Source: Gammaproteobacteria bacterium
Lineage (GTDB): Bacteria > Pseudomonadota > Gammaproteobacteria > Burkholderiales > Nitrosomonadaceae
Direction: 5' to 3'
DNA length: 64,000 nucleotides
Assembly: GCA_015709635.1 (NCBI GenBank)
Contig: CP054180.1
Coordinates: forward strand, 2,542,001-2,606,000
In this document: positions 19,903-28,326 of the stretch, in pieces
How the letters are laid out: every line of letters starts with the position of its first letter
How positions within the stretch are numbered: position 1 is the stretch's first letter
Position numbers and translations under genes: made by a program
The notes under the pieces: model-generated
The model's input: the letters and a program-made list of their open reading frames with translations, nothing else
Databases searched by the model: none
Told to the model about the DNA's origin: nothing

Positions 19903-20056
19903 ATCAACCTCGATCAGAACTCACTGAAGCCATTGCCTCTAGATTCGAAAACAAAGCGCACCGATACTTTACAAATCAGCTTTGTCTAAATTTGACTTCA
20001 TCATAGTGCGTTCAATCTGAATATCTACTGAATAAAACCAATAGCGAGTTCTTTAA

Positions 20057-20827
20057 TTAAAGTATAGCCTGGCTATTATTCTCATCAACCAATTCAGCGA
20101 GCAGTTGCTTGATACGTATTGAGTGACTTCCTTGCCAGTAAATCCGGCTGCAATCCGGGCACATTAAAAATTTATCGTAATACCTCCTTGTCAATGGCTC
20201 GAGACGGCATTCAATTTGGCTTTTCCCGGTTTCTGCCAACACCCCGTTGCAGTGCGTACACCGTGTCAGAGGCTTGATCAAAGAATATAACGCAAATCGT
20301 TTCAGAACTTCGCTCGTTTGAATTTTGGGTTGATCCGCGCGCACAAAATACCCATACGTAACAATTTTCCGCCGCAATAGCGAGCGGTCGCGGGTAAGCA
20401 CGACGCGCTGCTGCTCACTGGCTATTATTGCCACCGCGTCATCGTCATAATCGTTGCGATACAGACAATCGAATCCAAGCAATCTCAGATAGCGCGCCAA
20501 TCTTCCAAGATTACTGTCGGCCACGAATAACAGCGGAGGTAATAATGCAGGCCGGAGCTGACATGCGGGTATAGTGCTGAGATTCTCACAGGCCGGGAAA
20601 ACCTCGATACAGTCTCCATTCCGCACAATATAGTTAAAACCGACTGCAATGCCATTTACCACGATACGCTCAACTTCCGTATGCGGCACATTGAAAGATT
20701 CGATCATGTCCTTTATCGAAGCTTTCCGGTCAAAATTGTGAATAATCTCGGTATCGGCCAGCGTTGGCGCGATGAAATCATTTAATGTGCGATAAAAACG
20801 GATGCCGATTTGCGCCACTGATGACAA
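20057..20827 (-). CDS. Mut7-C ubiquitin-like / Mut7-C RNase domain protein
   Basis: 256 residues with three parts. Residues 1-85 form a beta-grasp, ubiquitin/ThiS-like domain (Mut7-C_ub). Residues about 98-190 are a PIN-like Mut7-C RNase domain with acidic residues in FVADSNLGRLARYLR, NDYDDDAV and LTRDRSLL. The C-terminus carries a zinc ribbon with CTHC and CPDC. The family is thought to act on RNA, but no substrate is established. It is divergent from a small lipoprotein gene, and an FNR-type box lies 27 bases upstream of its ATG. Confidence 0.85.
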   Translation of the reverse strand: MSSVAQIGIRFYRTLNDFIAPTLADTEIIHNFDRKASIKDMIESFNVPHTEVERIVVNGIAVGFNYIVRNGDCIEVFPACENLSTIPACQLRPALLPPLLFVADSNLGRLARYLRLLGFDCLYRNDYDDDAVAIIASEQQRVVLTRDRSLLRRKIVTYGYFVRADQPKIQTSEVLKRFALYSLIKPLTRCTHCNGVLAETGKSQIECRLEPLTRRYYDKFLMCPDCSRIYWQGSHSIRIKQLLAELVDENNSQAIL

Positions 20828-20853
20828 TACCCTTTAGCCGACGTTGATTTAGT

Positions 20854-20867
20854 TTGATCAAGATCAA
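20854..20867. promoter_or_regulatory. FNR-type binding site
   Basis: TTGATCAAGATCAA matches the FNR/Anr consensus TTGAT-N4-ATCAA at all fixed positions. It lies between the Mut7-C gene (minus) and a small lipoprotein gene (plus). Its centre at 20860.5 is 41.5 bases upstream of a start site predicted near 20902 from the -10 box at 20890, the geometry of a class II activator site for the lipoprotein gene. Confidence 0.65.
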
Positions 20868-20889
20868 TGTTTAGCATAACTGTTAACTG

Positions 20890-20895
20890 TATTCT
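20890..20895 (+). promoter_or_regulatory. Putative -10 element of the small lipoprotein gene
   Basis: TATTCT, with no good -35 box but an FNR-type site at the position where an activator would replace it. The predicted leader is about 47 bases. Confidence 0.45.
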
Positions 20896-20948
20896 GCGAA
20901 TCGTTGTAACACAATATCAATTAACAACTAACATTCAGAAGGTTTTAT

Positions 20949-21140
20949 ATGAGAATTACATATTTTTTAGCAGTAGCAGCGGTTTTAGTTTTAGTTGCAT
21001 GTGGCGGCAAACCAACAGCCCCAGAAACACCTAATCCGGATGCTTATGGCAAAACCATTCAGCCTTTCCACCAAATACCAGCAGGTGATCAGGAAGGCGG
21101 CGGTAAAGCCAGATCAACCACAGAGAAATCGAGTTACTAG
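20949..21140 (+). CDS. Small lipoprotein, 63 residues
   Basis: ATG at 20949 follows AGAAGG with 6-base spacing. The signal peptide MRITYFLAVAAVLVLVACGG has lipobox LVAC with Cys18. The mature part is short, Pro/Gly/Lys-rich and polar (KPTAPETPNPDAYGK), with no recognisable domain. It is a single gene with its own FNR-type promoter upstream and an inverted repeat after the stop. Oxygen-dependent expression is therefore likely, but its role is unknown. Confidence 0.8.
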   Translation: MRITYFLAVAAVLVLVACGGKPTAPETPNPDAYGKTIQPFHQIPAGDQEGGGKARSTTEKSSY

Positions 21141-21156
21141 AGTTTTAGAGGGTGGC

Positions 21157-21205
21157 CAGTGTTCTATAGTCAGTAATCACAAGCAACTTGGGCTATAGAA
21201 CACTG
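21157..21205 (+). terminator. 13-bp perfect inverted repeat, probable terminator
   Basis: CAGTGTTCTATAG (21157-21169) and CTATAGAACACTG (21193-21205) form a perfect 13-bp stem, extended by two pairs at the inner end, and are followed by TCTTTATAT. It lies 17 bases after the lipoprotein stop. The stem is AT-rich and the T run weak, so termination is plausible rather than certain. Confidence 0.5.
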
Positions 21206-21324
21206 TCTTTATATCAATCACTACTGAAAATCTTCCTGCAACACCAAAAATGAAATGCTCTAGGCAATAGACTGAATTTCATTTCCAGCGCCATACTGTT
21301 CAATTACAGCATAAACCCCAAGGT

Positions 21325-22599
21325 TCACGCCGCAGTCCATGATAGGTCATACGATTCCGGGAACGGGCCGGATTTATAATCTATATTGCTCTTAGGCTCA
21401 ATTTCTTTCCTCAGAAATACCTGACGCGCCATTTCAGGAATCATTACCATACCCACGTAACGGCCCAGGCATTCATGGTCACCGAAGCCGAAATGGAAAT
21501 AGTTGTACCAGTTGCGTTGCGGAATGAATTCATCCGGCGATTCGAAGGCCCGTTCATCGAACATTGCGGACAGCGTCACCGGCAGCACATAAGTACCGGC
21601 ACGCAAAACTGTTTCATAGTTAGTTCCCTTCGCTGCGGTATAGTCGCTCACGGTGGTGCGGAACAAATACGACGTGATCGGCACAAACCGCAGCGCTTCC
21701 CACACGATACCGTCGAACTCGGTGGCATCTTCCTTCTGCGCGGCGGATTTGGCCGCAGCCAGCCATTGCGGATGCTGGAACAAGTATTGCAACACCTGAG
21801 CTACCGCTTGCGATGTGGTCTCGATTGCACCGATCAGAAGACCGCCGGCGTTAATCCCCAACCGTTTAATATCGAAATCCAGTTCTTTGGCAAAACTGGT
21901 ACGCAACATCCGAGTGACAATATCGTCATCCAACCGGACAATCGTCGAGAACGTCAATTTCTCGAGTTTCACAGCCAGCAAACGCTTTGCAATCAGCATC
22001 GTGATATAGTCGCCCAGTTTTTTGGAAGTCTCACTGTGACGATCGATAATCCGTTGCGATAATTCCGCCGGCACCAGGTCGAATGGCTGATTGTGAAAGG
22101 TATCGTATTGATTCCAATAAGACCATTCGATCAAATCTTCCCGTTTTGCACCGGTCAGGCCAAAATATTTTTGCACCAATGTCGCCGGCACCATCCGGCA
22201 AAAACTGTTCACGATTTCGATCTTGCCGTTGGCGTCATCAAGAATCCCGCTGGCGATTTCCGCAACTAAATTGCGTACCTTGGGCAGATCATCGCGATTC
22301 AGCATAAATTGCATCAACGATTTCTCCCGGGTATGCAACGCATCGTCATCGTGCATCATCAGATAATTATCCATCTTAGGCACATAGGGCTTGACGGTGA
22401 ATACCTTGTACATCTTCAAGATTTCCCTGACATCGTCAAAGCGGGTTACCAGCGTGCAGTCCGGCGTTACTAAAATCGGACGATTGGCGCGCAATTCCTT
22501 GAAAAACGGCAAAGGTTCCGTATCCATCCAGCGCCGTACCAGCGGGAATTTTTCTGCATCGGGGGTTGCATCATACCGTTCAAGATAACTTGTACTCAT
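21325..22599 (-). CDS. Cytochrome P450
   Basis: 424 residues without signal peptide, so cytosolic. The heme-thiolate signature FGFGDHECLGR has the ligand Cys377. The K-helix ExxR motif is EALRF, and the I-helix segment is LLIGAIETTSQAV, with the usual acidic-Thr pair replaced by Glu-Thr. It should use O2 and two electrons to oxidise an unknown substrate. A strong ribosome binding site (GGGAGGA) precedes the ATG. It lies 45 bases downstream of a di-heme cytochrome gene in the same direction. No ferredoxin or reductase gene is adjacent, so its electron donor is not evident. Confidence 0.92.
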   Translation of the reverse strand: MSTSYLERYDATPDAEKFPLVRRWMDTEPLPFFKELRANRPILVTPDCTLVTRFDDVREILKMYKVFTVKPYVPKMDNYLMMHDDDALHTREKSLMQFMLNRDDLPKVRNLVAEIASGILDDANGKIEIVNSFCRMVPATLVQKYFGLTGAKREDLIEWSYWNQYDTFHNQPFDLVPAELSQRIIDRHSETSKKLGDYITMLIAKRLLAVKLEKLTFSTIVRLDDDIVTRMLRTSFAKELDFDIKRLGINAGGLLIGAIETTSQAVAQVLQYLFQHPQWLAAAKSAAQKEDATEFDGIVWEALRFVPITSYLFRTTVSDYTAAKGTNYETVLRAGTYVLPVTLSAMFDERAFESPDEFIPQRNWYNYFHFGFGDHECLGRYVGMVMIPEMARQVFLRKEIEPKSNIDYKSGPFPESYDLSWTAA

Positions 22600-22644
22600 T
22601 TCATTCCTCCCTGTTCATTCATTAATGATGATGGATCGTTCAAA

Positions 22645-24753
22645 TTACAGAGTCTTGAGATATTCCAGTAAGTCGAGTTTTTCTTCCTTGCTCAGCGGCT
22701 TTAAAGTTTCTCCATTAGGCTGCGCTGTTTTACCGGATGCATATTCGTGGCCGGCATTACTATTGGCAGGTGAACGGGTATCAAAAGTAAAACCCTTATC
22801 ACCGCTCTTCAAGCCGACTTTTTCCGGATCAAATTCGCGTGATCCAACCTTAAACTGATCAGGACGGTATTCTCCGTCATCCGAGTCACCTTCGCGTTTT
22901 TTGGGTAACAATAAATGGTAAAGCGTCGGCACCGAACCATTATGCAAATAAGGCGCGGTTGCCCAGATTCCATTCAAAGGCCGTCCCTTGTAGGCGTTGA
23001 GTGAAGCCAGTGGATTGACTGTAGTGTCCGGATCGTAATTACCATTCTTGATGGAAGATTTAATCTCATTTTCAGTATAGGCGGTCACGAGATTAACAGC
23101 CCAATCCGCCCACCGCTGGAAAAACCATTTATCAGGATCGGGGGTAGCCACTACGTTTTTAGTCGCCTGGGTCAGCAAAGCGGCAACAGGAGCCTTTTTA
23201 TCCAGCAAAAGATTACCTACCTCAAGACTTACATACTGGTTGCGCAAAATGCCGGAATATCCTTGATAGGCAAAGCTGTTCTTCGCCATGGTTGAATCCG
23301 TTCCCACGTCGCTGACTCTCGTCATGCTAGCAATGATGCGACGATCGGGATCCGTGCGATCGACCGCAGCATGGCAGGCGGCACAATACTCGGCAAACAA
23401 TATTTCCCCTTTAGCAGCTCTTTCCTTATCAATGTCTCCGAGAATCTCTTGCGGCCATACCGGGGAATTTAATTTTTTCAAGTGCGATTCAATTCTGTGC
23501 AAGTTTTGCACATCAACGGAAGAATCAAATCTGACACGCGTGTTGCCGGAACCTTGGAACAGTAATGATGGCAATGAAATGCCCTTTTCCTCCCTCCAGT
23601 CAAGCGTGCCAAATACGCCAATCACTTCACCCGTGTTCCGGCCAATCGGTCCCAACCCGGCATTATTGGCTATCCCATTCCATTGCACATAATCGTGTTG
23701 CGCAATATCCCATAAAAAAGGATAGCTGACAGGTGCATCCGGTCTATTGAACACTGCATCATTCAATAGCGCTATTTGCAAAGGAGTAAGATGCTTTTTA
23801 AGCTGCTCCATCAAATGATCACGTTGTTCTCCCGTTATTACTTTATCCACTTTCGACAGGATCTCGTCGATTTCTTTCTCAGTCACCGCCTTATCCAACC
23901 GTGAAATCTCTTCGATTTGCGCCTTCGTCAACTCCTTATCAAACCGTACCTTCCGATCATGCAATAATTCTCTCAACTCCTTTTCGTTGATGACATGCTC
24001 CAGCACGCGATTATAAATGCGGCCAAAGGCATCGAGCCGTGCATAGCCATAGGGAGTTTGACTGGCGTTGATGAACGTGTAGCTGTATAGGCGCTGTTCA
24101 TATTTACTCAAATCAGCGAGTACATCAGCTTCCGTTTTGTAATTGCCCCGTTCCAGCACTTTCTTGACAAACCGCTGCTTAGCTTCCGCATTTTCACGCG
24201 TATATTGCAAAGCTTTTGCAAGATCGATCATGATGTTTTCCATATCCGCCGTAGCCGGACCGCCATCAATGCGGATACCCACACCGTTATAATTTATCTG
24301 CCCAGTGTGGCAGGCGGCACAAGTTAAACCGACATATTCTTTACCCTTGTAGACATCTTTAACCCATCCAACAGGCAGTGCATCCGGGTTGCCCGATGAA
24401 GCTTTCTGCGGTAAATACCGGTAGAAATTCATATTCTCATCAGAACGGAAAAGCTGGGATTCCCCCGGCTTTTCCAGTGCCAGAAAGAAATCATAGGGCA
24501 TCAGGTTCGAGCCTTGCGTGGTGTTATAAAACCACAAACTATCTTCCGGTTTCCAGCCCTGATCAAGGTACTTGATCTGAGTATAACTATCGCCAAGATG
24601 ATCTTGTTCAACAGTAGCGGCATAGCGATTTTGCGCCTCTTCGGTCTCGGGGATCAGGCCTACTTTACAGCCCGATAGCACGCCGATGGAAAGAGCCAAG
24701 ACTGAATAAAGAAATAAAAACCGCTTTTGCGACGATACAAAATTTTTTTTCAC
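22645..24753 (-). CDS. Di-heme cytochrome c lipoprotein, RoxA / cytochrome c peroxidase superfamily
   Basis: 702 residues from a GTG at 24753 that has AAGGGG 7 bases upstream; the frame is open to 24831 but the extra residues do not form a signal. The lipobox LSGC has Cys29. There are two heme c attachment motifs, CAACH at 145-149 and CAACH at 457-461. The C-terminal part GIWATAPYLHNGSVPTLY, with VGSREFDPEKVG and ending LEYLKTL, is shared with RoxA-type rubber oxygenases and related di-heme peroxidases. A helical, charged insert lies at about 275-345. It should act outside the inner membrane. Whether it is a dioxygenase or a peroxidase cannot be decided. It is probably co-transcribed with the P450. 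Confidence 0.88.
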   Translation of the reverse strand: MKKNFVSSQKRFLFLYSVLALSIGVLSGCKVGLIPETEEAQNRYAATVEQDHLGDSYTQIKYLDQGWKPEDSLWFYNTTQGSNLMPYDFFLALEKPGESQLFRSDENMNFYRYLPQKASSGNPDALPVGWVKDVYKGKEYVGLTCAACHTGQINYNGVGIRIDGGPATADMENIMIDLAKALQYTRENAEAKQRFVKKVLERGNYKTEADVLADLSKYEQRLYSYTFINASQTPYGYARLDAFGRIYNRVLEHVINEKELRELLHDRKVRFDKELTKAQIEEISRLDKAVTEKEIDEILSKVDKVITGEQRDHLMEQLKKHLTPLQIALLNDAVFNRPDAPVSYPFLWDIAQHDYVQWNGIANNAGLGPIGRNTGEVIGVFGTLDWREEKGISLPSLLFQGSGNTRVRFDSSVDVQNLHRIESHLKKLNSPVWPQEILGDIDKERAAKGEILFAEYCAACHAAVDRTDPDRRIIASMTRVSDVGTDSTMAKNSFAYQGYSGILRNQYVSLEVGNLLLDKKAPVAALLTQATKNVVATPDPDKWFFQRWADWAVNLVTAYTENEIKSSIKNGNYDPDTTVNPLASLNAYKGRPLNGIWATAPYLHNGSVPTLYHLLLPKKREGDSDDGEYRPDQFKVGSREFDPEKVGLKSGDKGFTFDTRSPANSNAGHEYASGKTAQPNGETLKPLSKEEKLDLLEYLKTL

Positions 24754-25128
24754 GATAATTCCCCTTTCGCTTGAATTTGTTGAATCAGTATTGATAAGGA
24801 CGAGTGCAGGCCATGGAATCGAATCAGCCAATCGCTCTGTAATCAGCGCTTATTCCTTACGTTACTTGACTTTGGATCATCCTGTCCGAGGTCCGTGCTT
24901 AACGCTCAATCTTGGCGGATTGTATTGTTATTATGTGCAGCTTCGGATTATATTCACAATCGGCTGCCGTTGATAGCAAGATTCTCACATCCCGGATACA
25001 TATTTCAGATGGGCGAGAACACTGGAACCGGAAGCGCATCGACGGCTACCGGATGAATGCGATTTGTCATACATTCGCAGCAAACGAAATTTTGAACAAA
25101 ACAGTTCCCTAAATTACAAGGTGTTATC

Positions 25129-26622
25129 ATGAAAAAATCTTTTGCCATCCTGATCCCGGTCATCATTGCCTTCGCACTGGCCGCCTGCGCCACAACACCG
25201 GCCCCATCAGTCAACGACAGTCGGGTGCATGTCACCATCCTGCACTTTAACGATATTTACGAAATCACCCCGGTCAGCGGCGGCAAGGAAGGCGGCATTG
25301 CACGCGTCGCCACGTTACGCAGGCAATTGCTGGCGCGCAATCCCAATACCATCACCACACTCGGCGGCGATCTGTTCAGCCCATCCGCGATCGGCACCGC
25401 CCAGTTTGAAGGCGACCAGCTCGCCGGGCGGCAAATGATCGATGTGCTGAATCACTTTGCACTCGACTACGCCACCTTCGGCAACCATGAATTCGATGTC
25501 AAAGAAAATCAATTCAACCAGCGTATGAAAGAAGCGAAATTCACCTGGGTATCGAGCAATGTCTTTGCCGCCGGCGGTCAGCCGTATGCCGGTGTCAAAC
25601 AGAACATAGTCATTCCGGTCACAGATAAAAAAAGCGGGAAAACATTCAGAATCGGCATGTTCGGATTGACGCTGGCGGCCAATAATCCGGGCTACGTGCG
25701 CTATTCCGATCCCATCACGGCCACCGCCGAGCAAATCAAACAACTCAGCGGACAAACCGATTTTATGATCGCCCTGACGCACCAAGCCATCGACGACGAT
25801 ATCGAACTGCTGCAAAAATTTCCGCAAATCGGCCTGCTGCTGGGCGGACATGAGCATGTCAACTATCAGAACTGGCGCGGCAATTTCACCCCACTACTGA
25901 AAGGCGACGCCAACGTGCGTTCGGTGTACGTGGTCGACCTTTATTTCGATCCGCAAACCGGTAAAACCCAAGTCAAACCGGAATTTGTCCCGATCAACGA
26001 TAGCCTCCCGGAAGATCCCGCCGTCAAAACCGTGGTCGACAAATGGATGAACATCGCCTTCGACGCCTTCCGGCAGCAAGGATTTGAACCCGAAGCGGTG
26101 GTCACGACCACCACCGAAGCATTGGATGGACTCGAATCCAATGTGCGCACCCGCAAAACCAACCTCACCGAACTGATCGCCAAAAGCCTGCTGCGTCCTT
26201 ACCCCGAAGCCGAACTCTCGCTCTACAACAGCGGTTCGATCCGCATCGACGACGTGCTGCCCGCGGGTCAAATCACCGTTTACGACGTCATCCGGGTACT
26301 GCCGTTCGGCGGCAAAGTCCAATTGGCCGCGATCAAAGGCAGCCTGTTGTTAAAAGTATTGAACCAAGGAACAGCAAATACCGGTGCGGGCGGTTTTCTG
26401 CAATCCGCCAATGCGCAGCAGGTTAACGGCGCCTGGCAAATTAACGGCAAACCGATAGATGTCAAAAAAACCTACCAACTGGCGATCAACGATTTTCTCG
26501 CTTCCGGTAAAGAGCATGGTTTGGATTATTTGAAACCCGGCAACCCGGATTTCGTCATCGTCAATTCGGGTGAAAACACCGACATCCGTCAAACGGTCAT
26601 CGATCAGTTGAAGAATAATTGA
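25129..26622 (+). CDS. Metallophosphatase / 5'-nucleotidase lipoprotein
   Basis: 497 residues. Signal peptide with lipobox LAAC (Cys20). The N-terminal calcineurin-like domain has the metal motifs ILHFNDIYE, GGDLFSPS, FGNHEFDV, ALTHQ and GGHEH. The C-terminal 5'-nucleotidase domain carries NSGSIRIDDVLPAG and VLPFGGKV. UshA-like enzymes hydrolyse nucleotides or nucleotide sugars in the periplasm to salvage nucleosides and phosphate; this one is membrane anchored. AAGGTG precedes the ATG. Divergent from the P450/di-heme pair, with 297 bases between the RoxA-like gene's open frame and this ATG, in which I see no clear promoter. Substrate unknown. Confidence 0.92.
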   Translation: MKKSFAILIPVIIAFALAACATTPAPSVNDSRVHVTILHFNDIYEITPVSGGKEGGIARVATLRRQLLARNPNTITTLGGDLFSPSAIGTAQFEGDQLAGRQMIDVLNHFALDYATFGNHEFDVKENQFNQRMKEAKFTWVSSNVFAAGGQPYAGVKQNIVIPVTDKKSGKTFRIGMFGLTLAANNPGYVRYSDPITATAEQIKQLSGQTDFMIALTHQAIDDDIELLQKFPQIGLLLGGHEHVNYQNWRGNFTPLLKGDANVRSVYVVDLYFDPQTGKTQVKPEFVPINDSLPEDPAVKTVVDKWMNIAFDAFRQQGFEPEAVVTTTTEALDGLESNVRTRKTNLTELIAKSLLRPYPEAELSLYNSGSIRIDDVLPAGQITVYDVIRVLPFGGKVQLAAIKGSLLLKVLNQGTANTGAGGFLQSANAQQVNGAWQINGKPIDVKKTYQLAINDFLASGKEHGLDYLKPGNPDFVIVNSGENTDIRQTVIDQLKNN

Positions 26623-26761
26623 AAAGTTTGAGAATATCGGTAATTGAAATATTTCTCATGGCGAATTGTGTGCTCTAAATTCAAACACAACAGCGGCCTC
26701 CTAAAACAACTCTGATTGAAAACATTGCATAAACTTTCCCAGATTGATTAGGTAATGGATC

Positions 26762-26801
26762 TATCCGGTGACGGTTTATTCGGAAGCAGCGGATCGCTTC
26801 G
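26762..26801 (+). repeat. Short ectopic copy of a pycA segment
   Basis: About 40 bases resemble pycA at 28403-28441: the 16 bases CGGTTTATTCGGAAGC are identical, followed by a 3-base insertion (AGC) and GGATCG, one mismatch, TTCG. ATCCGGT is shared just before. In pycA this encodes AVYSEADRF; here no gene covers it. It lies upstream of the porin gene, with the true copy downstream of it. Confidence 0.6.
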
Positions 26802-26851
26802 TGCAGCATATCAACTTTGCGTTATTTTGACTAAACACAAGGAACAACACT

Positions 26852-28162
26852 ATGAATTACCCCATTAAAACGATCAGTGCAGCACTTGGAATGGTTTCAT
26901 CGGCAATCATCACGGTTGACCAAGCTCATGCCAACAGCTTAGCGGATTTATACAAGCGCAGCGGCCTGGAAATCGGCGGCTGGATCAACGGCGGAGCAAC
27001 CTACAATGCCAATAACCCGTCGGATGGTTTCAACGGCGCGGTTACTTTCGCTGATCGCGCCAACCGGTTTCAGTTAAACCAGCTAAACCTCTTTATCGAA
27101 CGCAGCGTCGAAACGGATACCTCGAATTGGAGCCTTGGCGGGCGCTTCGATTTCCTATTTGGAACCGATGCCATTTACACTCAGGCCTTCGGTATTTCCG
27201 CGTTCGACGAAAATACCGGCGAACCGTCGGAGCGCGGCAACTGGGATCTGAATCTCTGCTGCAAGTCGACACGCACCTATGGCATCGCGCTGCCGCAAGC
27301 TTATCTGGAAGCACACGTACCGGTCGGCAACGGCCTGAACATCAAGGCGGGGCATTTTTATACACCGCTGGGCTATGAAAGCGTTCCCGCGCCCGACAAT
27401 TTTTTTTACACCCGCGCTTATATCCTGAATAGCGGCGAACCGTTCACGCATACCGGTTTTTTAGGTACTTACAATATCGATAAAAACTGGACCATCCAGG
27501 GCGCGGCGACTACCGGTAGCGCCACCGGCGGATGGGACGGCGGCTTTGACAAACAGCTCGACAACTGGGGCGGACTGGCCAATCTATCATGGAGTAGCGA
27601 CGATAAAAGAACCAGCATGGCATTGGGCGGCACTTATGGCCAAACGGCGGTAAATCAACCTTGGATGATGTACAGCGTAGTACTGCAACATTGGCTCACA
27701 CCCAAGATGCATACCGTATTGCAACATACCCACGGTTGGGCGGCCGATATCAATCTGCCCGAAGGAATCCGCAATGCTGCCTGGTATAGCATCAATACCC
27801 ACCTGACTTACGATCTGCAAAAAAACCTGTCGATCGGCATTCGCGCCGAACGTTTTCACGACCGTAACGGCTGGCGGGTATTTTCCCCTTACCGTATTCT
27901 GTCGGCAATGAACAACAAGGGCGTCAGCTACGCCGGCAATGTTCCTCTCGTCAGCGCGCCTGCGGATTATTACGCCGTTACCCTGGGCATGAACTGGAAA
28001 CCGGCGATGCGCTGGAACAAAGGCTGGAAGCCGGTGCGCAATCTCAATATCCGCAAGAATATCCGCTACGACCGGGCAGATGGCATCGACATGGCTTTCC
28101 ACCCGTTCGATGGCAAAAAGGATCAACTTTTATTCTCGCTGGATGCAATGATTCCTTTTTAA
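26852..28162 (+). CDS. Outer-membrane beta-barrel porin (OmpL-like / BBP2 type)
   Basis: 436 residues. Signal peptide to about residue 28 (AHA). The mature part begins with GLEIGGWINGGATYN and shows alternating polar/aromatic strands throughout (for example NLSIGIRAERFHDRNGWRVF), ending in an aromatic residue (MIPF), as required for barrel assembly. The putative beta-barrel porin-2 family is the best match from memory. AAGGA precedes the ATG. The transported solute is unknown. It stands between a nucleotidase and pyruvate carboxylase genes, with no evident functional link. Confidence 0.85.
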   Translation: MNYPIKTISAALGMVSSAIITVDQAHANSLADLYKRSGLEIGGWINGGATYNANNPSDGFNGAVTFADRANRFQLNQLNLFIERSVETDTSNWSLGGRFDFLFGTDAIYTQAFGISAFDENTGEPSERGNWDLNLCCKSTRTYGIALPQAYLEAHVPVGNGLNIKAGHFYTPLGYESVPAPDNFFYTRAYILNSGEPFTHTGFLGTYNIDKNWTIQGAATTGSATGGWDGGFDKQLDNWGGLANLSWSSDDKRTSMALGGTYGQTAVNQPWMMYSVVLQHWLTPKMHTVLQHTHGWAADINLPEGIRNAAWYSINTHLTYDLQKNLSIGIRAERFHDRNGWRVFSPYRILSAMNNKGVSYAGNVPLVSAPADYYAVTLGMNWKPAMRWNKGWKPVRNLNIRKNIRYDRADGIDMAFHPFDGKKDQLLFSLDAMIPF

Positions 28163-28326
28163 AAATAGACGCCAATCCAAGGAAACCCGGAAAACGGAAA
28201 CGAACGGTTGCCAGAAGACGATCATCGGGTTTAAAAGCACAATCGTTTCGCAAATTTCCTTTCGACCGCCCTAACCGGAATTGATCGGGTAAAATACCGG
28301 CATTACGTTTTCAAAACAGGTCAAAA

